A stretch of 64,000 nucleotides of DNA from Pleomorphomonas carboxyditropha (GCF_002770725.1 NZ_NQVN01000021.1:1-64000), one strand, 5' to 3'. Shown: positions 1 through 9,005, counted from the first letter of the stretch. The notes: generated from the sequence alone by a model not told the origin. Made by a program: numbers and translations.

Positions 1-50
1 GCAAAATGCGTCGATAGCGTCAGCATGAGGGCGGTTTGAACGGCGGTCAT
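1..50 (-). CDS. possible 5' end of a minus-strand gene, cut by the window edge
   Basis: On the minus strand an ATG at 50 opens a frame that reads MTAVQTALMLTLSTHF and stays open to the window edge. Only about 16 codons are visible and the upstream sequence has just a weak AGAG next to the ATG. The hydrophobic stretch could be the start of a signal peptide or membrane segment. No function can be assigned, and it may not be a gene. Confidence 0.25.
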   Translation of the reverse strand, partial: MTAVQTALMLTLSTHF

Positions 51-199
51 CTCTGAAGATCCTTTTGGCGAAGAATCTTCAATCTTACCCCTTCATCCCG
101 CTCTCACTTAAACTGTCGTGTACGGTGTCTGAAGGTTTTATCTCCGGCGAATGGCGAGTTCGTAACGAGCGTGCGGATGGCGATGCGCTATCCGATTGT

Positions 200-285
200 T
201 TTTCCTATATATTATACTGTCATCCTGCGCGCAGGCGCAGGACCTCGGGCCGAAAGAGGCGCGACGCACATATCGGGCGTTCTCA
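200..285. repeat. single arm of the nested-palindrome intergenic repeat
   Basis: An AT-rich lead (tatattatactgtcatcc) is followed by a hairpin of the TCCTGCGC / GCGCAGGA type, then acctcgggccgaaagaggcgc and a tail ending in tatcgggcg. This is one half of the element present in paired form at 2708, 6234, 42924, 49395, 50922 and 55980. It lies upstream of the phytase-like gene. The partner arm is not recognisable here. Confidence 0.75.
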
Positions 286-424
286 TCCGCAAAGCCTCCA
301 CCGAATCCGTCGGACCCACGGAAATCGGGCGGCCCGCCTTCGCCGAATCGTCATGGCCGCGTCATCGCAATGTCATCGCCGGTGCCTTCACTTGCGGGTC
401 TACGCACAACCCCGGAGAACCTCG

Positions 425-2614
425 ATGACGCCCCGCCTGCTCGCCGGCCTGTTGGCCACCACCACGCTCGTCGCCGGCCCGGCCGTCGCCGCGCCCGTGT
501 TCAATCGCGTCGCCACCTTCGAGACGACGCAGAACCTGCCGGAGGCCGAGCGCGGCAGCCCGACCGTTTCCGAGATCGTCAGCGCCACCGAGGACGGGAT
601 GACGCTGGTCTATACCGACAGCCCCGGCAAGCGGCTCGGCCTCATCGACATCGCCGATCCCAGGGCGCCGAAGCCGGCCGGCGTGGTGGCGCTCGACGGC
701 GAGCCGACCTCGGTGAAGGTGGTGGGCGGCAAGGCCTTCGTCGGCGTCGTCACCTCCGAGAGCAAGGCCAATCCGTCCGGCCACCTCGCCATCGTCGATC
801 TCGCCGGCAAGACGGTCGAGGCGAAGTGCGACCTCGGCGGCCAGCCCGATTCGGTCGCCGTGTCGCCCGACAAGGCGCATCTCGCCATCGCCATCGAGAA
901 CGAGCGCGACGAGGAGATCGACGACGGCAAGCTGCCGCAGATGCCGGCCGGCTTCCTGGCGCTGCTCGCCGTGAAGGATGGCGTCGCCGATTGCGCCAGC
1001 CTCAAGCGCGTCGACCTCACCGGCCTCGCCGAGGTGGCGCCGGAGGACCCGGAGCCGGAATTCGTGGCGATCAACGGCCGGAACGAAGCCGTGCTGACGC
1101 TGCAGGAGAACAACCACATCGCCGTCATCGATCTCGCCACGGCGAAGGTGGCGCGGCATTTTTCGGCCGGCGCGGTGGATCTCGACAAGATCGACACCGA
1201 GAAGGACGGCAAGATCGAGCTGACCGGCAAGATCGACGGCGCGCTGCGCGAGCCGGACGGCGTCGTCTGGCTCGACGACAGCCGCTTCGTCACCGCCAAC
1301 GAGGGCGACTACAAGGGCGGTTCGCGCGGCTTCACCATCTGGAACGCCGACGGGACGGTGGCCTGGGAATCCGGTGCCAGCCTCGAATACGAGGCGGTGT
1401 CGCTCGGTCACTATCCGGACAAGCGCAACAAGAAGGGTATCGAGATCGAGGGCGTCGAGGCCGGCATCTACGGCGACGACCGGCTGATCTTCGTCGCCTC
1501 GGAGCGCGCCTCCATCGTCGGCGTCTACAAGGACACCGGCGCGGCGCCCGAACTCCTGCAGGTGCTGCCGTCGGGCATCGGTCCCGAGGGCGTGCTGGCC
1601 ATCCCGTCGCGCAACCTCCTGGTCACCGCCAACGAGACCGACCTCGTCGAGGACGGCGGCGTCCGCGCCCACGTGATGATCTACGAGCGCACCGAGGGCG
1701 TGGCGCAGTATCCCACCATCCGCTCGGCCTCGGCCGGTGCCGACACCATTCCGTTCGGCGCCCTGTCGGGCCTCGCCGCCGACCGGACCACGGCGGCCAG
1801 GCTCTACGCCGTCACCGACAGCGTCTATTCGGCGGCGCCGCGCATCCTCACCATCGACGCCGGCAAGGCGCCGGCGGAGATCGTCGCCGCCACGCCGGTG
1901 ACGCGCGACGGCGCCGCCGCCGAGGGTCTCGACCTCGAGGGCATCGCCACGCGCGCCGACGGCGGCTTCTGGCTGGCGTCCGAGGGCAATCCGAAGAAGG
2001 ACGTGAAGAACCTGCTCCTCAAGGTCGCAGCCGACGGCGCCATCCTCGAGGAGATCGAATTGCCGGAGGACCTCGTCAAGGGCGCCACCAACTACGGCTT
2101 CGAGGGCGTGACCACGGTCGGCAGCGGCGATGACGAGGTGGTCTGGCTGGCTATTCAGCGGGCGTGGGCCGACGATGCGCCGGACGAGACCAAGCTCGTC
2201 GCCTACACGCCGGCCAGCAAGAGCTGGGGCGCGGTGCGCTATCCGCTCGACAAGGCGGCCGGCGGCGCCTGGATCGGCCTGTCGGAGATCACGGCGGCCG
2301 GCGACAGGTTCGTGCTGATCGAGCGCGACAACCAGATCGGCGGCAAGGCGGCGCTCAAGGCCCTCACCACCGTCGACGCGGCGGCCATGAAGCCGGCGGC
2401 GCTCGGCGGCGACCTGCCGCTGGTGGCCAAGACCGTCGCCCGCGACCTCATCCCCGACCTCGAGGCGTTCAACGGCTATGTGGTCGACAAGGTCGAGGGC
2501 TTCGCCATCGACGCGGCCGGCGACGCCTATGCCGTCACCGACAACGACGGCGTCGACGATTCCTCGGGCGAGACGCTGTTCCTGAAACTCGGCAAGGATT
2601 GGGCGGCCAACTGA
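425..2614 (+). CDS. secreted phytase-like esterase / beta-propeller protein
   Basis: Predicted 729-residue exported protein. The ATG at 425 was chosen because GGAGAA precedes it and it opens a clear signal peptide (MTPRLLAGLLATTTLVAGPAVAA); the frame stays open upstream through repeat DNA that is unlikely to be coding. Residues about 25-430 contain repeated LIDIADP/AIVDLA-like blades typical of a choice-of-anchor/beta-propeller region. Residues about 440-729 match the esterase-like activity of phytase family, with the pattern IPFGALSGLA, GLDLEGIA and IGLSEI...LIERDN. It probably acts in the periplasm on phosphoesters, but the substrate is unknown. It stands alone and is followed by a GC-rich hairpin. 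Family assignment is firm; biochemical activity is inferred. Confidence 0.85.
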   Translation: MTPRLLAGLLATTTLVAGPAVAAPVFNRVATFETTQNLPEAERGSPTVSEIVSATEDGMTLVYTDSPGKRLGLIDIADPRAPKPAGVVALDGEPTSVKVVGGKAFVGVVTSESKANPSGHLAIVDLAGKTVEAKCDLGGQPDSVAVSPDKAHLAIAIENERDEEIDDGKLPQMPAGFLALLAVKDGVADCASLKRVDLTGLAEVAPEDPEPEFVAINGRNEAVLTLQENNHIAVIDLATAKVARHFSAGAVDLDKIDTEKDGKIELTGKIDGALREPDGVVWLDDSRFVTANEGDYKGGSRGFTIWNADGTVAWESGASLEYEAVSLGHYPDKRNKKGIEIEGVEAGIYGDDRLIFVASERASIVGVYKDTGAAPELLQVLPSGIGPEGVLAIPSRNLLVTANETDLVEDGGVRAHVMIYERTEGVAQYPTIRSASAGADTIPFGALSGLAADRTTAARLYAVTDSVYSAAPRILTIDAGKAPAEIVAATPVTRDGAAAEGLDLEGIATRADGGFWLASEGNPKKDVKNLLLKVAADGAILEEIELPEDLVKGATNYGFEGVTTVGSGDDEVVWLAIQRAWADDAPDETKLVAYTPASKSWGAVRYPLDKAAGGAWIGLSEITAAGDRFVLIERDNQIGGKAALKALTTVDAAAMKPAALGGDLPLVAKTVARDLIPDLEAFNGYVVDKVEGFAIDAAGDAYAVTDNDGVDDSSGETLFLKLGKDWAAN

Positions 2615-2649
2615 TCCGGATAGGTCTCGCGAGGAGACAAGAGATGCCG

Positions 2650-2682
2650 GCGGCGGCCTCGGGAGAACCCCGGGGCCGCCGC
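2650..2682 (+). terminator. GC-rich hairpin after the phytase-like gene
   Basis: GCGGCGGCC (2650-2658) pairs with GGCCGCCGC (2674-2682), with about five further inner pairs around an AGAAC loop. The tail is AGCTTTCG, so the T-run is weak. It sits 35 bases past the stop and is probably a transcription terminator. Confidence 0.55.
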
Positions 2683-2707
2683 AGCTTTCGTGAGGCTCCG
2701 TTATAGA

Positions 2708-2870
2708 GGGCGCCCTATATCCGCCGCTTGTTCCATCCTGCCCGAGGTCCTACGCCTTCGCGTAGGATGACAGAATTATATATAACAAACAGATATATAG
2801 CTTTGTCATCCTACGCGAAGGCGTAGGACCTTAGGCAGAAAGAGGCGCGAGGCACGTATCAGGCGTTCTC
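2708..2870. repeat. paired nested-palindrome intergenic repeat (full element)
   Basis: Two arms in inverted orientation flank an AT-rich centre (gaattatatataacaaacagatatatag). Each arm carries an internal hairpin, TCCTACGC-CTTC-GCGTAGGA, flanked by a conserved GCCCGAGG outer sequence and an inner GATGACA. Outer ends resemble GCGCCCTATATCCGCC and its complement. It fills the gap between two convergent genes, and no ORF of note lies in 2615-3007. Confidence 0.9.
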
Positions 2871-3007
2871 ATGCGAGCGGGGCGGTGGGGCAGGTAGTTA
2901 CGGGCTCCTGGCTCGCCTGCGGGTATCCATGGTGGATCGTGGCCGGCGATGAATCGCAATGAGTCCCGGTGAATCGCGATGAACCCGCATGGACTCCGGT
3001 GACGCCG

Positions 3008-4075
3008 TCAGTTGGTGGCCTTCTGGCCATCCGTCGCCAGCACCTCAACGTCGGCGTCCTCGCCGGAGACGACGCTGACGATGCGCTGGAACTGGCCGTC
3101 CTCGTGGTTGGCGATGACGGTATAGTCGCCCTCGGCCAGCACGAAGGACGGGAAGGCGCCGACGCCGGAGGTGACGAGGTCGCCGGCCTGGGTCAGGATC
3201 GACCAGCGGGTGTCGGCGATCGCCTCGCCGCCCTCGTTGCTCACCAGCTTGAGGGTGATCTTGGCCGCCTTCTCGGTCAGCGTGATGTCCGACAGCTTGC
3301 CGGCCTTGACGTCGATGTCGGCGGTGGTGCGGGCGTTGGCGTCGCCGTAATTGGCGACGACGTTGTAGGTCTTGGCCGGCAGGCGGACGATCGCGCCGGG
3401 GGCGACGTCGAGGGCGACCGCCTTGGGCTCGCCGTGCGAATCGAGCTCCTGCGCGAAGATGTCGAAGCTGAGGTCGTCCTTGTTGAGCGGCGGCCGGTCC
3501 TTGCCGGTCACCGCCGAGAGGCGGACGCCGCCGGCGTTGAGGACGATGGAATCGGCCTTGAGGCCGGTGCCCACCACCACGTGCTCGGTGGTGCCGGCAT
3601 AGCCGAAGCCGCAATAGACGAAGTAGCCGCCCGGCTTCAGCACGAAGTCGGCAGAGCCGCCATGCCGCTCGGCCACCAGCTCGCGGCTACCGTCCGGCCC
3701 CTGCGCCTCGCCGAAGATGCGCCAGACCACGCCGGCGCCGATCGGCGGGCCGTCCGGCGTCAGCCGCGCCGTCAGCGACAGCGTGGCGGTCTCGCGCGGC
3801 GCGACGGTGGCGAGCGGCTTCGTCTCGACGGGCGGGGCGGTGCTCGGCGCGTAGGGGGTGACGACGTCCGGAAGCGGCGCCGGACCGACCTCGGGCGGCA
3901 GGAGCTCCAGCGGCCCCGACCCTGGCCGCATGAAGCCGGGCATCGGACCGCCCGGTCCGCCACCCGGTCCGCCGCCGGGACCGCCGGGCGGGCTCTGGGC
4001 GAGCGAGGGCGTTGCGGCCACCAATGCGGCGGCCACAAAAATCCACCTGTTGCGGGCGGCATTGCACCGCGCCAT
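3008..4075 (-). CDS. exported Gly-rich N-terminus protein with beta-sandwich-like repeats, unknown function
   Basis: 355 residues from the ATG at 4075, preferred over the ATG nine codons upstream because AGGAG lies 10 bases before it and it begins a signal peptide (WIFVAAALVAATPSLAQ). After cleavage there is a low-complexity Gly/Pro stretch (residues about 29-55) and then a body of repeated short beta-rich segments such as PGGYFVYCGFGYAGTTEHVVVG and AKTYNVVANYGDANA, shortened here to key words FVYCGFGYA and YNVVANYGD. These look like carboxypeptidase-regulatory or Ig-like folds. I recognise no named family. It is transcribed away from the nitroreductase and converges on the phytase-like gene. 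Confidence 0.65.
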   Translation of the reverse strand: MARCNAARNRWIFVAAALVAATPSLAQSPPGGPGGGPGGGPGGPMPGFMRPGSGPLELLPPEVGPAPLPDVVTPYAPSTAPPVETKPLATVAPRETATLSLTARLTPDGPPIGAGVVWRIFGEAQGPDGSRELVAERHGGSADFVLKPGGYFVYCGFGYAGTTEHVVVGTGLKADSIVLNAGGVRLSAVTGKDRPPLNKDDLSFDIFAQELDSHGEPKAVALDVAPGAIVRLPAKTYNVVANYGDANARTTADIDVKAGKLSDITLTEKAAKITLKLVSNEGGEAIADTRWSILTQAGDLVTSGVGAFPSFVLAEGDYTVIANHEDGQFQRIVSVVSGEDADVEVLATDGQKATN

Positions 4076-4245
4076 GCCCTGTCGTCTCCTCTCGGTCGTC
4101 ATCTCGTGGGTGCCAGTCTTCGCCGATCATCGTGTTGATTTCAAGTCCGGCGGCCGGGATACGGACAGCCTTGCCGCCGCTATCGCGAAGCATTGATCGG
4201 TCAGGCGGAGTTTCATCCCCGCTGGCCGCTCCACCTTCTTGAGTT

Positions 4246-4296
4246 GACGCATTTTCTTCACGCGAACCGGTGTCCACTTCGCTTGAAAATGCTCTA
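4246..4296. repeat. dispersed Hyphomicrobiales-type repeat (GCGAACCGGTGTCCACTTCGC)
   Basis: Contains ATTTTCTTCACGCGAACCGG followed by TGTCCACTTCGCTTG and AAAATGCTCTA. This resembles a short intergenic repeat I know to be widespread in Hyphomicrobiales genomes. A degenerate second copy is at 36959-36998. It lies in the divergent gap upstream of the nitroreductase. Confidence 0.6.
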
Positions 4297-4365
4297 GGTA
4301 TTTCCATGGAGGCCGAATGGCGATATGCCGGTTTCCGTTGTCGTATTCCGCCCGGAGCCCCGCCC

Positions 4366-4935
4366 ATGAACGCCACGATCGACCTGCTGCTCACCCGCCG
4401 TTCCGTGCCGGCCGCCCTGCTCGCCGCGCCCGGCCCGAGCGCCGACGAGTTGCAGACGCTGCTGACCATCGCCTCGCGGGTGCCCGACCACGGCAAGCTC
4501 GCGCCCTGGCGCTTCATCGTCCTCGAGGGCGAGGCGCGGGTCGAGGCCGGGCGGCAGCTCGCCAGGATCGCCGAGCAGCGCCAGCCGGACATTTCCGAAA
4601 CGCGGCTCGAAGACGAGCGGCAGCGCTTTTCCAAGGCGCCGCTGGTGGTCGCCGTGGTGGGGCGGGCGGCCGAGCACGTCAAGATCCCGGTGATCGAGCA
4701 GATCTATTCGGCCGGCGCCGTCTGCCTCAACCTGGAGATCGCCGCCCATGCCATGGGCTATGCCGCCTGCTGGCTGACCGACTGGCCGGCCTACGACGCC
4801 GAGGCGCGCGCCGCGCTCGGGCTTGCCGAGGGCGAGACCATCGCCGGCTTCATCCACATCGGCACGCCGACCATCGCGCCGACCGACCGGCCGCGGCCGG
4901 CGCTCGCGGACATCGTCAGCCGCTTCGGCGATTGA
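4366..4935 (+). CDS. nitroreductase family protein (YdjA-like)
   Basis: 189 residues, the usual size for the short YdjA-type nitroreductases. These are FMN-dependent NAD(P)H oxidoreductases acting on nitro compounds or quinones, normally as dimers in the cytosol. The start at 4366 has CGGAG upstream and gives the typical N-terminus with RRSVPAALL. The FMN-contact pattern RVPDHGKLAPWRF (residues about 36-48) and the late AHAMGYAACWLTDW (about 128-141) are clear. The C-terminus DRPRPALADIVSRFGD is duplicated as a short fragment near 6174. It converges with the alcohol dehydrogenase 15 bases downstream. Confidence 0.88.
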   Translation: MNATIDLLLTRRSVPAALLAAPGPSADELQTLLTIASRVPDHGKLAPWRFIVLEGEARVEAGRQLARIAEQRQPDISETRLEDERQRFSKAPLVVAVVGRAAEHVKIPVIEQIYSAGAVCLNLEIAAHAMGYAACWLTDWPAYDAEARAALGLAEGETIAGFIHIGTPTIAPTDRPRPALADIVSRFGD

Positions 4936-4950
4936 GGCGGCTCGGGGCGT

Positions 4951-5967
4951 TCACATCCTGAGAAGCGTCTTGATGGCGCTGCGCTGATCCATGGCCTTGT
5001 AGCCCTGGGCGACGTCGGCGAGCGGCACTTCCAGATCGAAGACCTTGCCGGGGTTGATGCGGCGGCTCATGATCAGATCGATGAGGTGGGGCAGGAAGCG
5101 GCGCACCGGCGCCGGACCGCCCAGCAGGTTCTTCTGCTGGAAGAACAGCATCTGGCCGTCGAGCTCGACGCCGTGCGGCACGCCGACGAAGCCGATCGAG
5201 CCGCCGGGGCGGGCGCAGTTGATCGCCTGCATCATCGATTCCTGCGTGCCGACGCATTCGAGGACGGAATCGGCGCCGACGCCGGCGGTCAATTCCTTCA
5301 TCTGGGCCACGCCGGCATCGCCGCGCCCGGTGACGATGTCGGTGGCGCCGTATTCGAGGGCGAGCTCCTGGCGCGCCTTGTGGCGGCTCATGGCGATGAT
5401 GCGCTCGGCTCCCAACTGCTTGGCGGCCAGAACGCCCATCAGGCCGACGGCGCCGTCGCCCACCACGACGGCGGTGCAGCCCGGCCGCACGCGCGCCGCG
5501 TCGGCGGCATACCAGCCGGTGCCCAGCACGTCGGAGGCGGCGAGAAGGCTCGGGATCAGGTCGTCGGACGGTATGGTTCCGGTGGCGACCAGCGTGCCGT
5601 CGGCCAGGGGAATGCGGGCGTAGGGCGCCTGCGCGCCGGTCATGAACTCCCGGTGCTCGCAGGAGGACTGGAAGCCGTTCCGGCAATGCGGGCAGGTATT
5701 GTCCGAGATGACGAACGAGCCGACGACGAACTGGCCCGGCCGGATCGTCTTCACCTCGCTGCCGACCTCGACGACGACGCCGCAGTATTCGTGCCCCATG
5801 TGCTGCGGCCCCTTCACCGGCTGAAGGCCGCGATAGGGCCAGAGATCGGAGCCGCAGACGCAGGAGGCCGAGAGCTTGATGACGGCGTCGGTCGGCTTCT
5901 GGATCGTGGGATCTTCGACCTTGTCGCAGCGAATGTCGCCGGGGGCGTGGAGGACTGTTCCGAGCAT
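4951..5967 (-). CDS. zinc-dependent alcohol dehydrogenase family protein
   Basis: 338-residue medium-chain dehydrogenase/reductase. AGGAGA lies four bases before the ATG. C38 (in CVCGSDLW) and H59-E60 (in HMGHEYCG) are in the catalytic-zinc positions. The structural-zinc lobe has C92, C95 and C103, but the expected first cysteine is Asp (D89), a substitution seen in one subgroup of the family. The Rossmann motif GDGAVGLMG sits near residue 160. It probably oxidises or reduces an alcohol/aldehyde with NAD(P); substrate unknown. Regulation is not visible. Family certain, specificity open. Confidence 0.9.
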   Translation of the reverse strand: MLGTVLHAPGDIRCDKVEDPTIQKPTDAVIKLSASCVCGSDLWPYRGLQPVKGPQHMGHEYCGVVVEVGSEVKTIRPGQFVVGSFVISDNTCPHCRNGFQSSCEHREFMTGAQAPYARIPLADGTLVATGTIPSDDLIPSLLAASDVLGTGWYAADAARVRPGCTAVVVGDGAVGLMGVLAAKQLGAERIIAMSRHKARQELALEYGATDIVTGRGDAGVAQMKELTAGVGADSVLECVGTQESMMQAINCARPGGSIGFVGVPHGVELDGQMLFFQQKNLLGGPAPVRRFLPHLIDLIMSRRINPGKVFDLEVPLADVAQGYKAMDQRSAIKTLLRM

Positions 5968-6173
5968 GATATCTCCTGATATCGGCAGTCTGGCAGGGCC
6001 GTTTGCCCATGGTTGTTTCCGGACACCGTTAGCACGGCGGGATAGCCCGGATTAGCCACGGCAATTCGCATGGACTTATCGAAATTCGCTTATAATGGCC
6101 GGGGTCACGCAGGGGGTGCGGCGTGGCGCGAGAGACCTTCAACGAATTCCTGTTGCCCCGAGGGTTGACGAGG

Positions 6174-6226
6174 GTCGACCGGTCGCGGCCGGCGCTCGCA
6201 GATATCGTCAACCGCTTCGGTGACCG
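6174..6226 (+). pseudogene. fragment duplicating the 3' end of the nitroreductase gene
   Basis: Translates as VDRSRPALADIVNRFGD, nearly identical to the nitroreductase C-terminus TDRPRPALADIVSRFGD encoded near 4883-4933. The stop codon is lost and the frame runs into the adjacent repeat. No other part of the gene is present, so this looks like a remnant of a local duplication about 1.3 kb away. The rest of 5968-6233 holds nothing else recognisable. Confidence 0.6.
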
Positions 6227-6233
6227 AGGCTCG

Positions 6234-6388
6234 GCGCCCTATCCCGATCTCTCGCCTCATTCTGCCCGAGGTCCTACGCCTTCGCGTAGGATGATAATCT
6301 ATGTATATGTTTCCTATATATAATTCTGTCATCCTGCGCGAAGGCGCAGGACCTCGGGCCGGAAAGAGCGAGACGGACATATAGGGCA
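6234..6388. repeat. paired nested-palindrome intergenic repeat
   Basis: The left arm has the TCCTACGC-CTTC-GCGTAGGA hairpin and the right arm the TCCTGCGC / GCGCAGGA variant, so the two stems differ but each pairs internally. The centre is AT-rich (atgtatatgtttcctatatataattc). Outer ends are gcgccctatcccgatc and gacatatagggc. It lies between the alcohol dehydrogenase promoter side and the end of cheR. Confidence 0.88.
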
Positions 6389-6463
6389 ACCTCCGTTCGT
6401 GAAGCCCCATCTGCGGGCAGGACGATACGGTGAACCGGGCGCTCCCCCAGCGATCGCGATCAT

Positions 6464-6493
6464 AAAAAAGCGCCGCGGGTTTCCCCACGGCGC
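6464..6493 (-). terminator. intrinsic terminator of the che operon
   Basis: On the minus strand GCGCCGTGGG pairs with CCCGCGGCGC (one mismatch) around a GAAA-type loop and is followed by TTTTTT. It lies 24 bases beyond the cheR stop and would end the cheA-cheR transcript. Confidence 0.85.
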
Positions 6494-6516
6494 CGCGTCA
6501 ATTCTGCAAGCCCGGA

Positions 6517-7389
6517 TCAGACCCGCCCGGCGCCCGCCAGGGCCGAGAAGCGGGGCGCCGCCTGAGTGGCGGCGGCAACGGCGGCCGGGACGTAGAGGCC
6601 GCGCCGGTCGGGCGCCGGCTTGAAGGCGTCGGTGAGGCCGACCACCGTCTCGGCGGCGCCGAGCACCAGGTAACCGTCCGGCGTCATGGTCCTGGAGATG
6701 CGGCCGAGGATGTCCACCTTGGTGGCCTGGTCGAAGTAGATCAGCACGTTGCGGCAGAAGACGATGTCGAACTGGCCGAAGGCGGCGAAGCTGTCGAGCA
6801 GGTTGAACTTCCGCCACTGCACCATGGAGCGCAGCTCCGGCGCGATGGTCCAGCTCTCGCCTGCTTGCGTGAAGTACTTGAGCAGCAACTGGATCGGCAG
6901 GCCGCGCTGCACCTCGAACTGGGTGTAGGTGCCCGACCTGGCGCGGTCCAGCACCTCGTTGGAGATGTCGGTGCCGAGGATCTCGATCCGCCAGCCGGCG
7001 AGCCGCGCCTCCATTTCCTTGAGGCACATGGCCAGCGTATAGGGCTCCTGGCCGGTGGAGGCGGCGGCGCACCAGATGCGGATCTTCCTCTGCGCGGCGC
7101 GCGCCTTCAGCATCTCCGGCATCATCATCTGGGTGAAATGCTCGAAAGGCGTCTTGTCGCGGTAGAAGAAGCTCTCGTTGGTGGTCATCGCCTCGACGAC
7201 GGCCTCGGCGAGCGCCGTCTCGCGTGGCTCCTTGAGCTTGGCGACGAGGGCGGCGATCGACTGCAGGCCGGCCTTGCGGGCGACCGGCAGCAGGCGGCTT
7301 TCGATGAGATACTGCTTCTCGTTCGACAGGACGAGGCCGGAGCGGCTCTTGAGGAACTGACGCAGGTAGTCGTATTCCGCCGGATTCAT
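6517..7389 (-). CDS. cheR: chemotaxis protein methyltransferase CheR
   Basis: 290 residues. Transfers methyl groups from S-adenosylmethionine to glutamates of chemoreceptors in adaptation. The N-terminal helical domain (YDYLRQFLKSRSGLVL) is followed by the SAM-binding domain with CAAASTGQEPYTLAM (about 105-119), GTDISNEVLDRAR and the CRNVLIYF motif (about 215). The ATG at 7389 overlaps the cheB stop as ATGA, so translation is probably coupled. Last gene of the minus-strand che run, followed by a strong terminator. No CheD is present. Confidence 0.96.
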   Translation of the reverse strand: MNPAEYDYLRQFLKSRSGLVLSNEKQYLIESRLLPVARKAGLQSIAALVAKLKEPRETALAEAVVEAMTTNESFFYRDKTPFEHFTQMMMPEMLKARAAQRKIRIWCAAASTGQEPYTLAMCLKEMEARLAGWRIEILGTDISNEVLDRARSGTYTQFEVQRGLPIQLLLKYFTQAGESWTIAPELRSMVQWRKFNLLDSFAAFGQFDIVFCRNVLIYFDQATKVDILGRISRTMTPDGYLVLGAAETVVGLTDAFKPAPDRRGLYVPAAVAAATQAAPRFSALAGAGRV

Positions 7390-8561
7390 GGACGGCCTCC
7401 GAGCAGGATCTTGGACACCTTCCGGCCGATTTCGTTGAGCGGGAGAACGTCCGAGCACATTCCGGTATGGGCGGCGGCGCCGGGCATGCCCCAGACCACC
7501 GACGTTTCCTCGTCCTGCGCGATGGCGCTGCCGCCGATCTCGCCGATGCGGCGCACGCCTTCGGCGCCGTCCGAGCCCATGCCGGTCAGCACGACGGCCA
7601 GCGTCGCCGTGCCGTAGATTTCGGCCACCGACTTGAACAGCGGGTCGACGGCCGGCTTGCAGAAGTTGACCGGCGGCGCGTCGGAGAGCCTGATGACGAC
7701 GTCGCCGCCGTTCTTGGCGAGCAGCATGTGCTTGCCGCCGGGCGCCACGTAGATGTGGCCGGGCTGGATCGCCTCGCCGTCGCGGCCCTCGCTGGCCGGG
7801 CGGCCGGCCGCCTTGGTGATGTGCTCGGCGAGTATGGCGGTGAACGTCGGCGGCATGTGCTGGGTCAGCACCACCGGCACCATGCCGATGGCCGAGCCGA
7901 TCTCGCCGAACAGCGCGTTGAGCGCCTGCGGGCCGCCGGTCGACGAGCCGATGGTCAGGATGCGCGGCCGCACCGAGGAATAGGCGCGGATGGTGAAGGA
8001 TCCGGGCCGCGAGGCGCGCAGCGCGCTGTGGGCGGCCGGGGCGGGCGCCCCCGGCTGTGGCCGCGGCATCGGCCGACCGGCCGGCGCCTGGCCGGGCAGG
8101 CCGCGCTTCCTGGCGCGCTGGCCGAGGTGGGTGACCTTCTCGATCAGCTCGCGGCGGAATTCGGTCGACGTGGTGACGCCGGAATTGGATTCGGGCTTCG
8201 GCACGTAGTCGGCGGCGCCGAGCGACAGCGCCTTCAGCGAGATCTCGGCGTTGCGGCGGGTCAGCGTCGAGGCGACGACGACCACGAGGTTGCGCTTCTT
8301 CTCGATCAGGAGCGGCAGGGCGGTGAGACCGTCCATGTCCGGCATCTCGATGTCGAGGATGACGACGTCGGGGTTGGACCTCAGGACATCGTCCACCGCC
8401 AGGCGGCCGTTGCGATGGCTGGCGACCACCGCCAGATTGGGGTCCTCGTCGAGCCAGCGACCGAGGAGACCACGGATAACCACGGAATCATCGACAACCA
8501 TCACGCGGATGGGATCAGTGACGGCTCCGGAAGATGAAGGCGCGCGCGCCATGGCCGACAT
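7386..8561 (-). CDS. cheB: chemotaxis response regulator protein-glutamate methylesterase CheB
   Basis: 391 residues. Removes methyl groups from (and can deamidate) chemoreceptor glutamates; activated by phosphate from CheA. The receiver domain (about 18-140) has the acidic pair DD (24-25) and phospho-acceptor D70 in VVILDIEMPDMDG. A Pro/Ala linker leads to the methylesterase domain with catalytic Ser in GSSTGGP, His in LTQHMPPTFT and Asp in GMGSDGAEG. Stop overlaps cheR. An alternative start three codons in (MARAPS) is possible. Confidence 0.96.
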   Translation of the reverse strand: MSAMARAPSSSGAVTDPIRVMVVDDSVVIRGLLGRWLDEDPNLAVVASHRNGRLAVDDVLRSNPDVVILDIEMPDMDGLTALPLLIEKKRNLVVVVASTLTRRNAEISLKALSLGAADYVPKPESNSGVTTSTEFRRELIEKVTHLGQRARKRGLPGQAPAGRPMPRPQPGAPAPAAHSALRASRPGSFTIRAYSSVRPRILTIGSSTGGPQALNALFGEIGSAIGMVPVVLTQHMPPTFTAILAEHITKAAGRPASEGRDGEAIQPGHIYVAPGGKHMLLAKNGGDVVIRLSDAPPVNFCKPAVDPLFKSVAEIYGTATLAVVLTGMGSDGAEGVRRIGEIGGSAIAQDEETSVVWGMPGAAAHTGMCSDVLPLNEIGRKVSKILLGGRP

Positions 8562-8598
8562 TCAATCGGTCTCCAGTTTCGCATCGATCTTAGAACCG

Positions 8599-8964
<366 letters not shown>

Positions 8965-9005
8965 TGTTTCACTCCTCACGGCGGTGACGCCGGCTTCAAG
9001 GGTCG

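Noticed and set aside
65-424. 120-codon upstream extension of the phytase-like protein
   Set aside because: Contains repeat DNA and Arg-rich low-complexity translation; the signal peptide and ribosome site place the start at 425.
6123-6323. 66-codon ORF MARETFNEFL...
   Set aside because: It is made of the nitroreductase-end fragment and repeat sequence; no independent sign of a gene.
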